Origin: Prochlorococcus sp. AG-436-C13
GTDB lineage: Bacteria > Cyanobacteriota > Cyanobacteriia > PCC-6307 > Cyanobiaceae
Length of the DNA: 64,000 nucleotides
Direction: 5' to 3'
Assembly: GCA_003212695.1 (NCBI GenBank)
Contig: QCPC01000006.1
Span: forward strand, 18,125 to 82,124
Shown: in pieces, positions 61,987-64,000 of the stretch
Position numbering within the stretch: the stretch's first letter is position 1
How the letters are laid out: each line of letters starts with the position of its first letter
The notes under the pieces: model-generated
Databases searched by the model: none
Told to the model about the DNA's origin: nothing
What the model saw: only the letters and a program-made list of their open reading frames with translations
Translations under genes and position numbers: made by a program

Positions 61987-62778
61987 CTAATTAATATTCC
62001 ACAAATGATTAGACATAGCAATTGTTTGGCAAGCTGCTTTTACATCATGAACTCTTACAATATCCACATTTGCCTGTACACATCTACATAAAACTGCATT
62101 TGTGCCGAAAATTCTCTTTTTAGGATCTGATTCGCTAATAATATTACCTATAAATCTTTTTCTTGATGGACCAACCAATACAGGATAACTAGTAGAAGTA
62201 AATTTTTCTAATTTTGATAATATAGATAAATTATGTTCATCATTTTTTGCAAATCCTAATCCTGGATCAATAATTATTTGTTTATTTGATAAGCCAGCTG
62301 CAAGAGCATTATCAACAGAATCCATCAGTTCAATAAAAACATCATTAAATACATCCTTATATAATGCAAGCTTATTCATTGTCAAACTATTACCTCTACT
62401 ATGTGTAATAACAAATGGTATCTCTGAATGAGAAACTACATTTAAAATCTCAGGGTCTAATCTTCCACCACTAATATCATTAATCCAATCAATTCCAATA
62501 TCTAAAGCTTTAGAGGCAACTTCTGAATAAAAAGTATCTAATGAAATTAATACGTTGGGTATTTCTTTACGAATTAACTTTACTACTGGCAATATTCTTT
62601 TAATCTCAACATCAGCTTGAATAACTTCTGCACCTGGTCTAGTGCTTTGCCCTCCAATATCAATGACTTCCGCTCCTTGTGCAATACATTCTTTGGCTCT
62701 TTTGAGAGCTTTGGAAGGGTCAATATAATTACCTCCATCACTAAAAGAATCTGGAGTTATATTTATAATCCCCATCAC
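61987..62778 (-). CDS. folP: Dihydropteroate synthase, start uncertain
   Basis: Condenses p-aminobenzoate with the pterin in folate synthesis. Motifs are MGIINITPDSFSDGG, DIGGQSTRPGAEV, ISLDTFYSEVA and IDPGLGFAKN. The first conventional start (GTG 62778) leaves out the beginning of the conserved first strand (RTIVMGI). The frame is open up to a stop at 62833 but has no ATG, GTG or TTG there. ATT at 62811 would give a family-like N-terminus (CPKALNKRTIVMG) of 11 more residues and sit just past the tpiA stop. Confidence 0.93.
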   Translation of the reverse strand: MMGIINITPDSFSDGGNYIDPSKALKRAKECIAQGAEVIDIGGQSTRPGAEVIQADVEIKRILPVVKLIRKEIPNVLISLDTFYSEVASKALDIGIDWINDISGGRLDPEILNVVSHSEIPFVITHSRGNSLTMNKLALYKDVFNDVFIELMDSVDNALAAGLSNKQIIIDPGLGFAKNDEHNLSILSKLEKFTSTSYPVLVGPSRKRFIGNIISESDPKKRIFGTNAVLCRCVQANVDIVRVHDVKAACQTIAMSNHLWNIN

Positions 62779-62812
62779 TATTGTTCTTTTGTTTAGTGCC
62801 TTAGGGCAAATA

Positions 62813-63544
62813 TTATTTAATTTGATAATTAGCTATTCTCGCAAAGTTTTTAGCATCTAAAGATGCTCCACCAACTAGTACTCCATCTATATCACTTTTT
62901 GACATTATTTCATCAATATTTGAGGGCTTAACTGAACCGCCATATTGAATTAACAAATCCGGGAATCCAACCCATTGTCGAATTAAGCCACATATTCTAT
63001 TTGCTTCATTTGCTTCACATGTTTTTCCAGTACCTATTGCCCAAATTGGTTCATAAGCTATTACAAGATTACTAAGTTCAGTTTGTTCTAAACCTTGCTC
63101 AACCTGTCTTCTGATTACCCTTTCAGCTTCTCCCCTTTCTCTTTGTTCAATACTTTCTCCTACACAAACAATGGGAATAAGTCCACTAGCTTGGGCGGAT
63201 CTTGCTCGAAGGTTAATTTGCTCATCACTTTCACTAAAATATTTTCTTGGCTCACTATGGCCAACAATTGCATAACGAACATTATGTTCTAAAAGCATAG
63301 GTGGCGAAATTTCAGCTGTAAAAGCTCCATCAATCTCCCAATGAACGTTTTGACTAGAAATATTAATTTGCGTACCTTTTAATAATGAAGCTAACGTTGA
63401 AATAGCTGTAAAAGGTGGAGCTACAACAATATGACGGTCAGAAGGAAATTCTTTTGACAAGGGGATAAAAGTATCCATGTATTCTTTGGCTGAGGCACAC
63501 GTCATATGCATCTTCCAATTACCAGCAATAACTGTTTTCCTCAC
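62813..63544 (-). CDS. tpiA: Triosephosphate isomerase
   Basis: Interconverts dihydroxyacetone phosphate and glyceraldehyde-3-phosphate, used in glycolysis and the Calvin cycle. The 243-residue barrel has catalytic K11 (AGNWKMH), the histidine in [11 protein letters not shown] and the glutamate in [14 protein letters not shown]. It starts with GTG overlapping the S4 gene stop in GTGA. Confidence 0.97.
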   Translation of the reverse strand: MRKTVIAGNWKMHMTCASAKEYMDTFIPLSKEFPSDRHIVVAPPFTAISTLASLLKGTQINISSQNVHWEIDGAFTAEISPPMLLEHNVRYAIVGHSEPRKYFSESDEQINLRARSAQASGLIPIVCVGESIEQRERGEAERVIRRQVEQGLEQTELSNLVIAYEPIWAIGTGKTCEANEANRICGLIRQWVGFPDLLIQYGGSVKPSNIDEIMSKSDIDGVLVGGASLDAKNFARIANYQIK

Positions 63545-63774
63545 TCGTTACCTCTTTGTTCATCGTTAATTACCAATTTACGGCCTAAGGGTTGATTATT
63601 TGAAAAGATGTACTCATTCTTTGCTAAGCAAACCTTATCTCCATGTATCAACTTCCTTCCTCGTCGTGTTTCAACTAAACCATTTACCTTTACATCACCT
63701 GACAAGATTAGAATTTTAGCCTGACCTCCTGTATCAACTAAGCCAAGCCATTTTAGGAATTGGTCCAGTTTCAT
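63541..63774 (-). CDS. S4-domain RNA-binding protein
   Basis: A 77-residue stand-alone S4 domain ([20 protein letters not shown] and [17 protein letters not shown]) of the YaaA/YlmH-like type, likely binding structured RNA such as ribosomal RNA. It overlaps tpiA by 4 bases. It is divergent from the ABC exporter gene, starting 20 bases away. Confidence 0.88.
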   Translation of the reverse strand: MKLDQFLKWLGLVDTGGQAKILILSGDVKVNGLVETRRGRKLIHGDKVCLAKNEYIFSNNQPLGRKLVINDEQRGNE

Positions 63775-63794
63775 AAAATTAGTCCTTCTTAAAC

Positions 63795-64000
63795 ATGCCT
63801 ACTAGTTCCAAATTTAGCTTTTTAAGTTTACTTCCACACCTTTTTGCCCATTTAAAGCAACTAGCAATAGGGGGTACATTTATGCTTATATATGTGATTT
63901 GTTGGCCAATACTTGCATGGCTAGCAGGTAAACTAATTCCTGCTATAGGTAACGGCGATACAAATCAGGTAATACAAATCATTAGCCAAGCATTATTTGT
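63795..64000 (+). CDS. ABC transporter membrane/ATPase fusion (5' end only)
   Basis: Only the first 68 codons are in the window, starting at ATG 63795. They encode a short soluble lead and one long hydrophobic helix (about 25-50, GTFMLIYVICWPILAWLAG), as in the first membrane segment of exporter-type ABC proteins. The ATP-binding part would lie beyond the edge, so the family call is tentative. Confidence 0.55.
   Translation, partial: MPTSSKFSFLSLLPHLFAHLKQLAIGGTFMLIYVICWPILAWLAGKLIPAIGNGDTNQVIQIISQALF

Noticed and set aside
1..64000. Mobile elements, CRISPR arrays, rRNA or a toxin-antitoxin system
   Set aside because: I looked for transposase motifs, repeat-spacer periodicity, rRNA sequence and typical small toxin folds and found none.

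Overview
The window looks like chromosomal DNA from an A+T-rich marine picocyanobacterium, most likely Prochlorococcus or a very close relative. The evidence is the set of cyanobacterial genes (magnesium chelatase chlH, photosystem I psaK, cytochrome b6f petN, thylakoid factor thf1/psb29, the cyanobacterial DUF families 1995, 2103, 2499, 2949, 3038, 3110, 3593 and 4335), the very tight packing, and low G+C judged by eye, not counted. Clade assignment is not possible from what I can see. I found no insertion sequence, prophage, CRISPR array, rRNA or toxin-antitoxin pair, and only one tRNA. Most of the window is ordinary core metabolism.

Layout. 1-8.6 kb: B12-dependent methionine synthase metH (cut by the left edge) with ilvE, divergent from the cobalt-chelatase large subunit cobN, then a PHP-family hydrolase and the protoporphyrinogen oxidase hemJ. 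8.7-20.8 kb: housekeeping genes uvrC, a flavin-reductase-like protein, coaD, a dacB-like PBP4, a DUF1995 protein, a cysteine desulfurase, dapF, leuS, pgi and purN. 20.8-31.4 kb: argC, fused ribBA, a cyclophilin, then a chaperone run on the minus strand (dnaK2, dnaJ-like, DUF3110, murQ), the pstCAB phosphate transporter and tRNA-Ser(GGA). 31.4-37.2 kb: inositol-monophosphatase-like protein, hisZ, an iron-sulfur ferredoxin, htpG, rpmB, two small membrane proteins and psaK, ending in a strong hairpin terminator. 37.3-47.9 kb: dxs, ilvA, scpB, a YggT protein, a MazG-like protein, pyk, an orphan MacB/FtsX-type permease, ftsH and clpP. 47.9-55 kb: the least explained stretch, holding thf1, petN and a string of small secreted, lipoprotein and membrane proteins of unknown function. 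55-64 kb: DUF2949, a UbiH-type flavin monooxygenase, a membrane protein, dapB, chlH, folP, tpiA, an S4 RNA-binding protein and the start of an ABC exporter.

Themes. Tetrapyrrole chemistry recurs (cobN, hemJ, chlH, B12-dependent metH), with the cobalt- and magnesium-chelatase large subunits both present as visible paralogues. Photosynthesis is represented by psaK, petN, thf1, ftsH and the DUF1995 protein.

The most interesting points are in translation start signals. scpB and folP both have family-like N-termini lying upstream of the first ATG/GTG/TTG, with ATT as the best candidate start in each. psaK is preceded by a six-codon leader ORF with a well-spaced Shine-Dalgarno sequence whose stop overlaps the psaK ATG. 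I did not find a convincing new multi-gene system. The 49-53.5 kb small-protein run is the best place to look for unknown function.
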